A stretch of 64,000 bases of DNA from Limnomonas spitsbergensis (Eukaryota; Chlorophyta; Chlorophyceae; Chlamydomonadales), in NCBI GenBank assembly GCA_037349105.1, contig JAYJMM010000123.1, forward strand, positions 1,116,001 through 1,180,000, written 5' to 3'. Both the position numbers and the translations under genes were made by a program. How positions within the stretch are numbered: position 1 is the stretch's first letter; each line of letters opens with the position of its first letter. Positions 10,501-18,439 of the stretch are shown piece after piece. The notes beneath the pieces are model-generated. The model made no database searches. It was not told the DNA's origin and saw only the letters and a list, made by a program, of their open reading frames with translations.

Positions 10501-12876
10501 CCCCTTCCTGGAGGGAGGTTCCACGAATCCTGGCACTGGTTCCTCCTCCTGCAAAGGTTCTGGCATAAACGACTTAGGACGGGCGTTATGAACCGCCTGT
10601 TTGAAACCTGCAGGCTTGGGTACCAGCCCAACCTGCGTCATGAGTGCTACGGACTCGCTGAGCATCTCTGCCATGGTCTGGTGCCATCCTTCTGGCTCAG
10701 CCTGCCCCGTTGCATTGCTGAGATGCGACACGTGGGCCGCCTGCTGCGCCTGACCTCCCTGGCCAGGCCCAGGCCTAGGATACTGTCTGTTGTTCTGATT
10801 CCTGTCATACGGCCTGCCTGCCGCCTGTCCCTGCTGCGGCCTTGGCGGCAGGGGATGCTGCTGTTGCTGCGGATACTGCTGTTGCGGCTGTCTGGCCGGT
10901 CCAGGTGTGATGTCTGTAACCAGGGGCATAGGTCTGCGCTCATCCCTGGCCCTGGGCGCCCTGCAATCCCTGGCTAGGTGCGTCGTGCTACCACACTGGT
11001 AGCATGCCTTGGCTGCGCCTGAGCCACCCTCGGCGTTGTAATTTGCCGCCCCCGTTTGGTCCACCCAGGTAACTCCTCTGGGTTTACCATCCATCCGCGC
11101 CTGTGGTACTGCTGCTGAGCCTGCGGGGTGCACAATTCCATCAAGGCGTGTCCGCATCTCCCACTGTCCTGCTCTCTCTTTTCTGCCCCTGTTGGGCTGT
11201 GCCTCTCCTTGGCCAGGCCCGCTGTTGGTAACCTGCCTGAAGCCGGTACCTCCCAGGTCACCCATTTTCAGGGCAAACCTCTCCCACAGCACCACCTGCT
11301 GCGTGAGTACTGCGATTTGGTCTTCATCGCTCATGCTGAGATACCCTGGCACCGTCATAACGAACTTGCTCAGCTTGGCTCTAGCAACCGCTGGAAGTCC
11401 GTCATGGAACATGCGCGAGACCGAGTGGCTTCTGCCGAAGTGATCTACTGCATCCCTTGAGATCTGCAGCAACTCTGCTGTTGTCAGTACTCTGTGAGCA
11501 AATGCTTCTACCGTCTCATCTGGCTTGACGTCTGGGTCTAGAGTAGTCCTTACTCCTAGCCTGAGGTTGGTGATGGCCGTCCTCTCCTCTGAAGTTGGCT
11601 TTCCCACCTCCTCCTGGACCACCCTGATCCACAACGTGAGTAGCGAAGCTTCGCAACCCTGCCCCTCTGCTGGGGCTATCCACAGCTGCCCGATCCGCTC
11701 CACCTCTCTGGCAATTCTGTTTCCTGCGTGGGGCGCTGCCCTGATGGCTGCCATCAGCGGCCTCATGCTGGCCGGCTTGCTGTCCCACAGCTTGACCAGC
11801 AACTTGATCAGCAACGTCATAGCTGACGGCGACTGGCATGATCCAGCTATTTCACCTGCCACCACAGCCAATGCTGGTTGGTCATCTGACATTGCCAACC
11901 TGTTGTGCGATCCCCAGTATCCACACGCCTGGCAATACTTCCTGGCTGCAACTGCGCCTGGGTGTGACATATCCAGGACTGGTACGTTGCCTTGGATGGC
12001 TGGGATCTTGGCGACCTTGGCTACCCCTGCCAGCTGCAGTACCATCTGCTGCTGCAGCTGCAGGTTCACCCTCGCCTGCTCCCGATCGAGCCTTTTCATT
12101 TCCTGGTCGCTGGACTCCTGTCTGGCCCCCGGCCTGCGTCTGTCCGCTCCTCCTGGTCCCGAATCTACTGACTCTGACCGTGACCCAGGTCCTCCACTGC
12201 CGCCCCTCGATGGGCTGCGGCCTGAATGATACCTGTCATGTCTGTTATAATCCTCCTCCTGATTGTGAGCGTCTCGTGATGGCTGTCTGCTCGCTCTGCC
12301 TGCCGAGCTTCTACTTCCTTCGGGTGGCGGTCGTTCTGATTCGCTTCTGCCTGGTCTGCTGTCAGATCCAGGCCTCCAAGACTGTGCTCTACCGGGCTCT
12401 GCCTGTCCCCTGGGCAGCTCCTGGTCTTGCCATTCCTGCCGCACTCCTCTGCTGTGCTCCGCTGGTCCCCTGGATTGCTCTTGGTTCTGCTGGCTTGGCT
12501 GTTCCCTGCCCTCTGCCTGTCCTCTGGGCGGCTCTTGGCTATGCTGGTGAGGCTGTTCCCTGGAGTATGCCTGCCCCCTGGGCGGCTCCTGGCTCTGCCG
12601 ACCTGGCTGCGTCCCGCCTGTGTAATTCCTGGCATAGGAATCAGACTGTGTTTCCTCTCTGGCCTCCTGTATTTTTGGACCACTGCTCCGTGCGCTGCCT
12701 GCAGGCTCATTCCTCCTGGCTCCCCTTGCTGTGCCTGACTGCCTGTTCCTCAGAAATTCCTTGATGTAATCCACCTGGGTTTCCTGGTATGCGTTCTCTT
12801 TGTCCTCGACTATGCGTAGCAACTCATAAGACTCTTGCCTGCTTGCTCTGCGTGTTGCTGTGCTTTGCTCTGCCAT
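4528..12876 (-). CDS. Giant Gag-protease polyprotein (about 2782 aa)
   Basis: I start this at the first ATG, 12876 (MAEQSTATRRASRQ); the open frame reaches back to 13065 without an ATG. Residue numbers from that ATG. An Arg/Ser/Gln-rich N-terminal region is followed by a helical capsid-like region at about 260-545. A CCHC zinc knuckle (CYQCGSTTHLARDC, 10963-11004) lies at about 625. A retropepsin-like domain is at about 868-990, with ALMDSACTCHVIT (catalytic Asp about 887) and LVGNPEFLKYNGVLE as the C-terminal signature; the usual DSG/DTG is DSA. A CCHC-like motif (CALCGKPEVHSAEEC) lies at about 1126, then poly-Gln and poly-Glu tracts. A second true zinc knuckle (CFKCNQPGHFANEC) is at about 1550. 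An unrecognised folded region runs from about 1914 to 2440. Most Gag proteins are 300-600 aa, so this one is exceptional. It could be two fused Gag modules. Confidence 0.85.
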   Translation of the reverse strand: MAEQSTATRRASRQESYELLRIVEDKENAYQETQVDYIKEFLRNRQSGTARGARRNEPAGSARSSGPKIQEAREETQSDSYARNYTGGTQPGRQSQEPPRGQAYSREQPHQHSQEPPRGQAEGREQPSQQNQEQSRGPAEHSRGVRQEWQDQELPRGQAEPGRAQSWRPGSDSRPGRSESERPPPEGSRSSAGRASRQPSRDAHNQEEDYNRHDRYHSGRSPSRGGSGGPGSRSESVDSGPGGADRRRPGARQESSDQEMKRLDREQARVNLQLQQQMVLQLAGVAKVAKIPAIQGNVPVLDMSHPGAVAARKYCQACGYWGSHNRLAMSDDQPALAVVAGEIAGSCQSPSAMTLLIKLLVKLWDSKPASMRPLMAAIRAAPHAGNRIAREVERIGQLWIAPAEGQGCEASLLTLWIRVVQEEVGKPTSEERTAITNLRLGVRTTLDPDVKPDETVEAFAHRVLTTAELLQISRDAVDHFGRSHSVSRMFHDGLPAVARAKLSKFVMTVPGYLSMSDEDQIAVLTQQVVLWERFALKMGDLGGTGFRQVTNSGPGQGEAQPNRGRKERAGQWEMRTRLDGIVHPAGSAAVPQARMDGKPRGVTWVDQTGAANYNAEGGSGAAKACYQCGSTTHLARDCRAPRARDERRPMPLVTDITPGPARQPQQQYPQQQQHPLPPRPQQGQAAGRPYDRNQNNRQYPRPGPGQGGQAQQAAHVSHLSNATGQAEPEGWHQTMAEMLSESVALMTQVGLVPKPAGFKQAVHNARPKSFMPEPLQEEEPVPGFVEPPSRKGAKRLVLSKLADDMSDIRLQVFKLNERLSALSFTTMPMGADNSGHRGETSNTRPEGRTVTAAPKLQYFKNDRSNLEQCVGLMVNGKVLVAQKALMDSACTCHVITVNIAEQLVAMGAELVRTDEKIRTTDNAGADLYGVLFIYVVYGYGGPNAIMEPTVVRVVKTPPDAYEHLVGNPEFLKYNGVLEAAGRLTLRPREGPQRAQGVRDLTLPLMRASPAGGYQAAAVAWAGIQCGFAEREGWPAATVETEHELLLQHSMATRAGAAMRAGQDAGPSNQVYPRLQRHRLVPVEAAVAEAAAPTAEEVTRARRAAVVSDSGRELIRDLMPACPSHPCALCGKPEVHSAEECDRRIEVFSRTPEAAPAVQAVPPAAQQRRYGTAAAGRAAQANSARSRGEQQQQQQLQKQPQVAGPSVQQASDGDGRQAQQQQLQKQPQVAGPSVQQASDGDGRQAQQRQLRGQPSAARPPTQPASSSNDEAQEEEEEEEEECSVEKVPEPGTSSRDGNIGRLTGQVDGLKAALKWRERQMWKQAAGIVGYLKGQLANWKSIQNAQQAMAEVHQEYILRTDELTKMQEALGTQHLGGLPNHGQPLPFENDPALAECVREMLRTPSPLPDMEIEPAGMEEPKEEQQQHGSDGSDESGSGNRRLRQRSRSAERSISEGRHGTVPTPAARTQRQGSGRRSNSEERSRDHRQRSPSRDQPRGRSRDRHPAEFARPYRQGQEHQRGPGPGPTDRTLAGGNGVAEPRRHLGPRHGGLCFKCNQPGHFANECTDPEQAGLTGDRPGAPAGPARSYGAWGPGRGQGVPIGSRRRNFETAMGTPSAGDFQQAAAGPSAWPGPPARQEPPEGEQPRWEGTGGHTCFMTGHMEISQDRGAYQAEVSQAGPVQVAPQRVPEGQVASQVNHWTMAVEALAMNHYGTMPAGSARSVTHAIEFLRDLQRRGCPAPCVGWPNLMQRFLDREWDKYDEQWDEFERREREAVPQHNVDGWETDSGSNLSAGRYEPQEPSPLHEEEFGVLCPGTPEGNQDTGRGVAGAATETGEPPRAGSRYPAARGTAAGSQLDALAGPVRTHKSTTSRCNAWGGIDEDGETQHGSERGGRSEARGEDSQLDQSFSRDRSYSRERVYIQPFPQSLPAGEPFVQYFRLGEEMPAASTSGAMLTMPAECMDGPCRLQNHRLLGGGEQTCVNKAGAMQAVARMIFPWDAVTAVMLGATLKGYIQPSTNMADYMQRGWSRHPIYAYCVSEMVSLAIAAGITAVDAAGWAHPDMPDIAPAEGMWQGAQPGFMRTPWAMDCVRELMGHPALRDRAFYVPVQAMGEYERFVETTEQAPVGVGLCHPGRPGRCEATIEASIVIPRTVAGQAVPWGPAPGDARAAIPVQQLVTYYYEEMADEELPVSSAWIHMHATRDDMPVYLFARHQQDVAVTKCASVDEAEFHAYTYARGADPTVWTLVLMALQRVLLPGQLSAAKRHVWGVEDQWAPTEVTACPTWPYGPQQTPASGAMWEGEDELARSPFAVERLAAYVHQWVRQERRAWHDNRASSVLPYWQADVITTQLWRQAHPAGVRTLHPLFRGAREVGIEEELEDLRNQPSMGHGLVGRRGAYAEEPAAATDDPVQDGEPEWTQAAFVTFGAAAASWELLEYVDDLGVAALEAEPRGRAEPQAPLDIVSTPPTEDSDSRTPEFSDDVSEGPPPLVEITESDEEWHKGGAMPPDQDSVTRAEARDAEGNYMPADSGPGPGSPRYGMVGELPQLRRAWVRGIFQEQAAMKERRSRRAAMELSNGITLEEEANQVTAGISHQQAADQRACRPEGAAAGKESNGRPGDPQISPPAQTAAQGPWGDPAAYSTGRWVAVLRNFVDQLDVLRRQEMGQQEAGQEASLLFRLKMLPQPDPDPRMGSYSRAVRELQEELTERVSALYTRRAEGADTQQPSDSRSSQTQTGRGEDLARRVAGARETIRRSCGQEEPAGAGSSKAVQRATHRQERMAQCST
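5545..7135 (-). other. Unrecognised ~525-residue globular region in the C-terminal half of Gag
   Basis: After the second zinc knuckle the low-complexity sequence gives way to a region with even hydrophobic spacing and many aromatic residues (PFVQYFRLGEEMPA, TYYYEEMADEELPV, AFVTFGAAAASWELLEYVDD). I recognise no family. Its place between Gag zinc knuckles and Pol has no counterpart in standard gypsy elements. It could be a second capsid-like module, an envelope-unrelated accessory domain, or a captured host domain. Confidence 0.5.
9139..9300 (-). repeat. 81-bp tandem duplication in Gag
   Basis: Two nearly identical 81-bp units encode two copies of a 27-residue Gln-rich block (QLQKQPQVAGPSVQQASDG). 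The frame is kept. The few differences are single substitutions, so the duplication is recent. Confidence 0.9.
9905..10280 (-). other. Retropepsin-like aspartic protease domain inside the Gag ORF
   Basis: The catalytic Asp codon is 10216-10218 in MDSACTCHVIT. The conserved second half reads EHLVGNPEFLKYNG then GRLTLRP, matching the ILGxDWLxxY...LTL block of gypsy proteases. The Gly after DS is replaced by Ala, which may lower or alter activity. It lies upstream of the TGA, so it would be made at Gag level rather than only with Pol. Confidence 0.7.
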
Positions 12877-13050
12877 CCTGGCGAGTGATCGGCTAGTCAA
12901 TTCCGCCCTTTCGCTGGCGGCTGGACTGCTGGCTCTAGGCGCTTCCCTGCCCCTTGGCCGTCCTCTGAGGCTGGGCTCGCTGCTGACCTCAAAAGCTGCA
13001 GATCTGAGTGTTGGTGTTGGCGCGGCTCCCGCCTGCTGCTGCCACCTTTG

Positions 13051-13151
13051 CACCTCCTGAGCCCCTCAGGCCGCTGCACCTCTGTTTCAAATCCTTCCCA
13101 CGCCTGGTCCTCCTCATCCTCTGGCTCTGATCCAGGTTCCTCCTGGTCTCA
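13051..13151 (-). other. Junction of leader ORF and Gag: TGA followed by a GGGG frame change
   Basis: The leader ORF ends at TGA (13149-13151, again preceded by ACA). Its frame continues with an acidic, coding-like stretch (EPGSEPEDEEDQAW) up to a GAGGGGCTC run at about 13060-13068. A one-base backward shift on GGG joins it to the Gag frame at GCTCAGGAGGTG. Either a second recoding step or two disabling mutations would explain this. Confidence 0.45.
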
Positions 13152-14429
13152 TGTGACCTCGTTGCACCATTCATCTGCGAAGGCTTTAACAGCCCTGGCT
13201 GCTTCGTGTCCCGCCCTTCCCTTGGATACCTGTCCAAGGGCGGCTAACAGTATCGCCCTGTCCAACCCTGTGTGTGGGATACCCAACATGGCCTTTGTTG
13301 CCCATCCCCGCAGATGATGGGCCTTGAACTCCTCAATGGCTGTGACCTGGTCCTGGAAATGCAAGAACGTCCTGGAGCACACTTGCTTCCACATGTCTGT
13401 TGCCCACTGCACAATTCCTGCCCAACCGATCGGCCCTTCTGACTCCTCATTGCCGCACACTACTCCCCCAGTCTCGGAGCGCTCTGGCTCTCTTTGCATC
13501 TGGCTGCTAGATCCCTCCTTGGATGTCTGCGCAGGTCTGTTCACGCTGGGTGGAAAACTGGACAGCGGTGTGCCAAAGACTGTGGATCCAGCTCCTCTTC
13601 TAACCAGTGCCTTACGCGGCTGCAGCTGCTGCACGGGACGCAATCCTGCTGTAGTCTGCTGCCCCTGCTCTTCCTGAACTGGGTCTGGCTGTTCTTCCTC
13701 GGATAGATCAGCCCAAGGCTTCCCTACCGGCTCAGCTGGTTTCTCCCTTTCCTTGCCTGCCTGCGAGCTCTGCCTGCCCGCTGCTGGCTGGGGCTCAGCT
13801 TCCTCGTGTTTGACCCCTGCAGGCATATTCCTGGCCCCATCTTCCTCTGTTTTTATTCGAGGTTCGTCTGTGCAGGTTTTATCACAGCCTGCAAACTTGT
13901 CTGAAGCTGCGGCTACCTTGGACCTTAGATCCGGTTGGCTGGGCTCTTTTTCGACCCGCTGTGCAACACTTGCCACCCTGGGCAGGCTCTGCTGCGGCTC
14001 GGCCTCAGGTTCACTGTTCTGTCGCGTGTCACAGCTTTGGGATGCTTCCGTTGCTTGATCCAAGATCAGCTCTGGGGTTCCCGCTTGAGTCTGCCCCTGC
14101 TCGAAATTCAGACTGCTGTCGGAACCAGCGGGCAATGGACCCCCTCGACCAATGCCTTTTCGTGTTACTAGTACTGCCCCATCTGCCTGCGCCCCTGCCC
14201 CTCTGGGTGGTACGCGGCCCGGCTCAGGTACCCTGCAGTCCTCTGCAGGCGGTTCCACTGGCCCTGCCAGCTTTTCCGCCATCAACAGGGCCTCTGCCAA
14301 AATCTCAACACTAGCATTTTTTAGGTCTACACCCGGCTCCAGCCCCCTCAGACGCCCACTCTTCCGTTGGACGTCAGGGTGCTGGTGCCTATCGGGGTTC
14401 AGATCTACGCCTGTCATCTCCACAGGCAT
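13149..14429 (-). CDS. Leader ORF of the retrotransposon, unknown function (426 aa)
   Basis: The first ATG of the frame is at 14429 (MPVEMTGVDLNPDRH); an in-frame TAG lies shortly upstream. The first two thirds are polar, rich in Pro, Glu and Gln, and look disordered. The last 100 residues look folded and helical (IVQWATDMWKQVCSRTF, LRGWATKAMLGIPHTG, AARAVKAFADEWCNEV). I recognise no family. The position directly upstream of Gag in the same orientation, and the coding-like continuation after its TGA, suggest it is the N-terminal part of the Gag precursor or a separate accessory protein. Confidence 0.6.
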   Translation of the reverse strand: MPVEMTGVDLNPDRHQHPDVQRKSGRLRGLEPGVDLKNASVEILAEALLMAEKLAGPVEPPAEDCRVPEPGRVPPRGAGAQADGAVLVTRKGIGRGGPLPAGSDSSLNFEQGQTQAGTPELILDQATEASQSCDTRQNSEPEAEPQQSLPRVASVAQRVEKEPSQPDLRSKVAAASDKFAGCDKTCTDEPRIKTEEDGARNMPAGVKHEEAEPQPAAGRQSSQAGKEREKPAEPVGKPWADLSEEEQPDPVQEEQGQQTTAGLRPVQQLQPRKALVRRGAGSTVFGTPLSSFPPSVNRPAQTSKEGSSSQMQREPERSETGGVVCGNEESEGPIGWAGIVQWATDMWKQVCSRTFLHFQDQVTAIEEFKAHHLRGWATKAMLGIPHTGLDRAILLAALGQVSKGRAGHEAARAVKAFADEWCNEVT

Positions 14430-14756
14430 TTTACGAACCGCACTGTCCTGCAGGTGTGCTGGCGACACCCCCTACAAAACCTGCTAACGTTAGGCTTCTG
14501 CCCCTTATCCCTACTGCAATCTGGTGAGGATCTGCTAGTCAAGGCCGGACGGCAGGTACAGCAATTTCGCAGGCTAGGCCTTGCCCTCTGCTTTTATGCT
14601 CACTAAACTTTTAATCTGGCGGAATCCTCCTTCGCCCTTTTTAGTCCCTCCCACCTTTGCTGGCTGGGCTGCCTCTAGCTGGCACACGTCCCTTGCGGAT
14701 GTCTCGCCTCCGGGCGGATATATCCTCTTGCGCTGTGTCAGTTCCTCTCTGACACC

Positions 14757-15773
14757 TGTGGGGATCCTTTGGTACACCACAAAATTTTAAACTTGGATGA
14801 TCTGTCAACAAGTTCACTTCTGTCAATGATGAACGATTGGATCCACCTGATCACAATCTGCAGTCACACAGGAATTATCTGCTGGGTGTATAAATCCACA
14901 GCCAGATCCTCAAGCCTCTCCTGGACTCAACACTAAGTTGCCACTCTTAGTGATTCTCAGGGCTTAACTTGGCACTCTCTATGGAGATTACCACAGCAAA
15001 GTGCAGTTCATATGCTGTCCAAGGTCGTTTGCATACAAACAAAATTCCAACTTCGCTGCACAAGCACCTTTAGCAGGAATTGGCAAATCAGGCTGATCAG
15101 GCTAGATCCACTTCGTCCCTTTCTAAAGGACACGCGATGTGCGCTTCAGGTCCGTGGCGGACTTCTTTCCTCACGGCAGTGACGGACGCCTACGGGCAGG
15201 CTCAGTGACTATTCACTGGCTGCGAGTGCTCTTCGAGTTAAGCAGCTAGATGGATATTTGTGTATATAGCAATTGACTTAGGTAGCATAGGCCTTCTGGC
15301 CGTCTGGGCGCGATCCAGCTGGGCTATGTTAAGGTGCACTTACCGCGCTACACGCGGTGAGGGTGACGGGACGTAGACTGCGTACTTCTTCTTCGGCAGG
15401 GTGGTCTCGGTTCTCTGGCTGTGGTACTTGTCTCCAGCTATCTCAGCTGAGGCTGGTCTAGGCTTGACTTGAGTAAGGGTACTGACTTATGTGAACGTAA
15501 GAGGCCTCATACACGGATGACGGCCGGTGCTGTTTACAATAGAGGTCTGTCCTTTAGAAAGGGACGAAGTAACTAGCCAAGGCAATTGCCGGGATACAGG
15601 GACCCGGCAGGCCCAATACAGAGTACGGTAGAACCTGTCAAACTTATCCTGCGTAAGCGGGTTTCTAGGTCTCAGTTCAAATCCGGAGGCTCCGCAGAGA
15701 AGCTGCGGAGTCACTGAGGCCGCTAACTGCGGTCTAAACGGTTCTGTCACGTATACGGTAATATACCGTGACA
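14757..15773 (-). repeat. Putative 5' LTR
   Basis: Read on the minus strand, the segment begins TGTCACGGTATATTACC, a typical gypsy LTR start, and can end in CCCCACA, giving TG...CA termini. A TATA-like GCTATATACAC (about 15257-15268) sits mid-element as an LTR promoter would. Directly downstream, GGTGTCAGAGAGG is a weak match to an initiator-Met tRNA primer-binding site, lacking the expected TGG start. The second LTR is outside the window, so the limits are inference only. Confidence 0.35.
15110..15570. repeat. Perfect 22-bp inverted repeat inside the putative LTR
   Basis: ACTTCGTCCCTTTCTAAAGG plus two bases at 15110-15131 is exactly reverse-complementary to 15549-15570. The arms are about 417 bp apart. 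They could form a long-range hairpin in the LTR transcript or mark a nested insertion. Confidence 0.85.
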
Positions 15774-16419
15774 CTAAGCTTGATATCAGCTACCATGCAT
15801 TGACTTGCAAGTTCCACCGAACAAGCAGCGGTGCATCCTCAATGTGGGATCCGGTTTTAGACTGTAAGGCCCTTGCCAGCATTCTTTTACTTTTGAAAGA
15901 GAATGAAGTACTGCACATAATGGTTAACGAGAAATTTCCACAATCGTAATCTACCTGAATAACTAAGGGGTGGTCACGCTACTTCTTTTCGGCGTAATCT
16001 GATGTCATCGAAGGCACATCCATCGATTGCTGCATACCCACATGCACCCTACCCTTAAAGTCAATGAAGTTTCTGGGGCCTTGCTAAAAGGCTCGTCTGC
16101 GTCCACCTTTTTTGCTGGAAATCTAAAAGAGACAAGTGAGGAACAAAAAGACCCACCCAGAAGACGAAAAGGAAGTCTAATTCCCCAGCCCCTCATTCAA
16201 GCACATCTTGTGACAAGTTTGGACACAGGCCACACACGCCAGGGCCTCCCAATTGTGCCTGCTCCGGTGCAACTGGTAAATGTCAAGGGCGCCGTCTGGA
16301 AGGCCTGCCCCAGTCGTGCCTCCTTCCCCCTCCCCCTTCGCTTCTCCTTTATCATAGTGCATTGGAAGCAAGCATAAATCCTTCAGTTTAAGCCATTTGA
16401 ATCTACCAGCGGTCAGTTT

Positions 16420-16560
16420 AGAACGGTGCATACCCGATGGGCCACGTGGGACTGGTAGGGAATGACTAAGCTCAATTCCAGCTACCATGCACAGCAAGGA
16501 CCATGGTGCAGCCATGCTACCCTCCTATGTGAGGAGGCAGGAACATGGCACCCTGCGAGT
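16420..16560 (-). repeat. Dispersed repeat family A, copy 1
   Basis: The reverse complement matches 63165-63312 over most of its length. Shared blocks include GGCTGCACCATGG, GCATGGTAGCTGGAATTGAG and CACGTGG. The two copies differ by small indels. Confidence 0.7.
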
Positions 16561-16954
16561 GTTCATTAGTAGCGATTGGCGAGGCCTAGCTCCAGCCCCC
16601 CGCACCACACCACTCGGCCAACAAAGCCCATTGACCAATTGCCCCCCAAGCACGTCCACCGGTGCAGCTACCGCGGCACATCCGCTCCAAATATTGCATT
16701 TGCTGCAAGCCGGGTGAGGCTGAGTGCAAACGCTGCCCCCTGCAGCCCAGCGTCCGGCCGCACCCACAAGGAGTTGTCCCAAAGGCTCTGCTGCGCCGCA
16801 TCCACTCCGTCAACCTGCAGGGGCCATTCAGTGGCGCAATTTGAAACAACAGGAAATCAGCATGTCACATCGGCGCTACTAGAACTCAGCAACACACATC
16901 GGCACAACAGGAGTTCAGCACCGCAACTCGTGCTAAGTGTGTAACACTCCATGC

Positions 16955-17015
16955 TAATGACGTGACACCTCTGGGCTCTGCTCAAAAATGAAGCTTGGGC
17001 TTGTCGGCCAAGTGT
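16955..17015 (-). repeat. Dispersed repeat family B core (degenerate)
   Basis: Reads ATGACGTGACACCTCTGGGC, CTGCTCAAAAATGAAGCTTG and GTCGGCC: the reverse complement of the family B core (GCGGCCGAGCC, TTGAGCAGGGCCCAGAGGTG, TAACGTCATTGAC). Confidence 0.55.
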
Positions 17016-17465
17016 TAAGCATTCCCTGAAAGAGCATATCTGCATACCGTGGATTCGATTCGCCTCCCCTTGGGCATACAAAAATAAATTCTTTTAATGC
17101 TGCCCTCAGGGCAAACTGTCATCAACATCTCTTCATTTCCGACTGAAAACTGGCCTCGACAATACAAAAATAGTTAAGTCATGGATCCTTCGACCCGAAA
17201 CAACGTTAATTATGAGGAAAGGCAAAGGAAACCTCAGTAAGGATGCCTCCACTAGCAGACTTGGGCAGCTGCGCGGCCGAGACATCTTGGGCAGGGCCCT
17301 GAAGTGTAACGTCATTCAACGAAAGCTTCGCATTGCTACAGCTGCATTTCCTGTGGGCAGTGGGCACCTGTCCGCCTTTCTGGGGACCGCTCACTGCCAA
17401 AGGTTACCAGAGCCGGCCTGATGAAACCACTATCTTCCCTTCACTTCCCATTCAGAAATTTGGAC

Positions 17466-17517
17466 ACCCACGCGGCCGAGTCTATTTAAGCAGGGCCCAG
17501 GGGTGTGACGTCATGAA
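17466..17517 (+). repeat. Dispersed repeat family B core
   Basis: Reads CACGCGGCCGAGTC, TTAAGCAGGGCCCAGGGGTG and TGACGTCATGAAC. Family B probably represents 3' tails of a non-LTR element, because elsewhere it follows a LINE-like ORF and a pyrimidine-rich tract (58 kb). Confidence 0.65.
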
Positions 17518-17966
17518 CCCGGAATGGCCTGCAGCCAGAGGCCCAGGCTGCAGGGCTGCCTACAACTGGTCCCCAAGGCTTAGGTGTCACTGATTAGCAG
17601 CCCAAGTCAACTTCATAACGCTGCAGTGCCCGTCACAGGCGCGTGGTCGAGCCTAGGAGCTACGGGGTCCAGGGAGAGCTTTGATGATGGTTAAGCCCCA
17701 AGGCTCGTCACTTAGATTTCCACATTTCGCCTCTATTAGGAATTTGCCACCATGCACGAGAGGCATCCCTCACCCCTGTTTATTTTGGCACGATGCAGCT
17801 ACATCACAGGCCACAGGGGCCTCCTCCATCAAGCCATGTTTTGCTTGGGGCGCCTGACAGTCAAATATTTGTTCCCAATGTCTTAGTCATGGCCGCAAGC
17901 GCCCCCCTGAAAACCGGTAGAGTATTTGAAATGAACAGGCATCCCTGCATGCTCCGATCTACTTAC

Positions 17967-18439
17967 CATAAAGTGGCAACAGTAGGCAGTGACGAGGTCC
18001 GTTGCTTTCTCCCAGAGCTCCACCCCTGCACGCCCCAGGAGCAGCCGGCCCTCCGGCGACCAAAGAGCAAAGTCGATCATGCCCTCCGCCTCACAAAGCT
18101 CCCCCAGGCGAGTGCAGGTCCGGGAGACACCGCCTGGAGGCCTCAGACCGGGCGGGGGAGGGCCAGCAAAACCACGGGGGTCAGGAGGAGCAACCGACGC
18201 GGAGGCGTCGAAGCTTTCCGACTTTTCGCTCGATGATGGCTCCAGCCCAGGTGCAGATCCAGATCCAGGCACAGGTCCGGGCAGATCCGATGCCAAGATC
18301 TCAGCAGTGGGTGGAAACACGGATTGCCATTCGCGTGTCGGTCTGAGCTGCCGGCGCGTGCCGCTGCTGCCTGGGGCTGGGCCTGCCACAACAGCGTCGG
18401 CTATCGAGGCGCCGATGGCCAGGCCCGCAAGCTCGGCCT
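17967..18439 (-). CDS. Internal exon of an unrecognised protein gene
   Basis: The exon is bounded by a plausible acceptor (ACTTTGTCGCAG at 18440) and an excellent donor (ATG|GTAAGT at 17966). It reads open throughout in one frame. The start encodes AELAGLAIGASIADAVVAG. A Pro/Ser-rich linker follows (PGPVPGSGSAPGLEPSSSEK). The end looks folded (GELCEAEGMIDFALWSPEG, GRAGVELWEKATDLVTAYC). No neighbouring exon could be assigned with confidence on either side. I do not recognise the family. Confidence 0.45.

Larger units (their letters stand above)
1..15773 (-). mobile_element. Giant Ty3/gypsy-like LTR retrotransposon with a DNA methyltransferase domain (3' end outside window)
   Basis: The minus strand carries, in element order, a candidate 5' LTR, a leader ORF, a giant Gag-protease ORF, one in-frame TGA, and pol. 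Pol encodes reverse transcriptase, RNase H, a cytosine-5 methyltransferase and integrase. RT-RNase H-integrase order is that of Ty3/gypsy (Metaviridae-type) elements. The coding part seen exceeds 14 kb, far above the usual 5-7 kb, because of the huge Gag ORF and the inserted methyltransferase. The element is cut by the window edge inside the integrase core, so the 3' LTR and target-site duplication cannot be checked. The long open frames suggest a young or recently active copy. The 5' boundary at 15773 is inferred only from a TGTCACGG terminus. Confidence 0.9.
15774..17966. other. Intergenic, repeat debris, no gene seen
   Basis: I found no convincing coding exon. The stretch holds fragments of two dispersed repeat families listed separately and unremarkable unique sequence. 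Confidence 0.5.

Noticed and set aside
15640..15730. Possible tRNA gene (AGTTCAAATCCGG box)
   Set aside because: No matching acceptor stem or A box at proper spacing.
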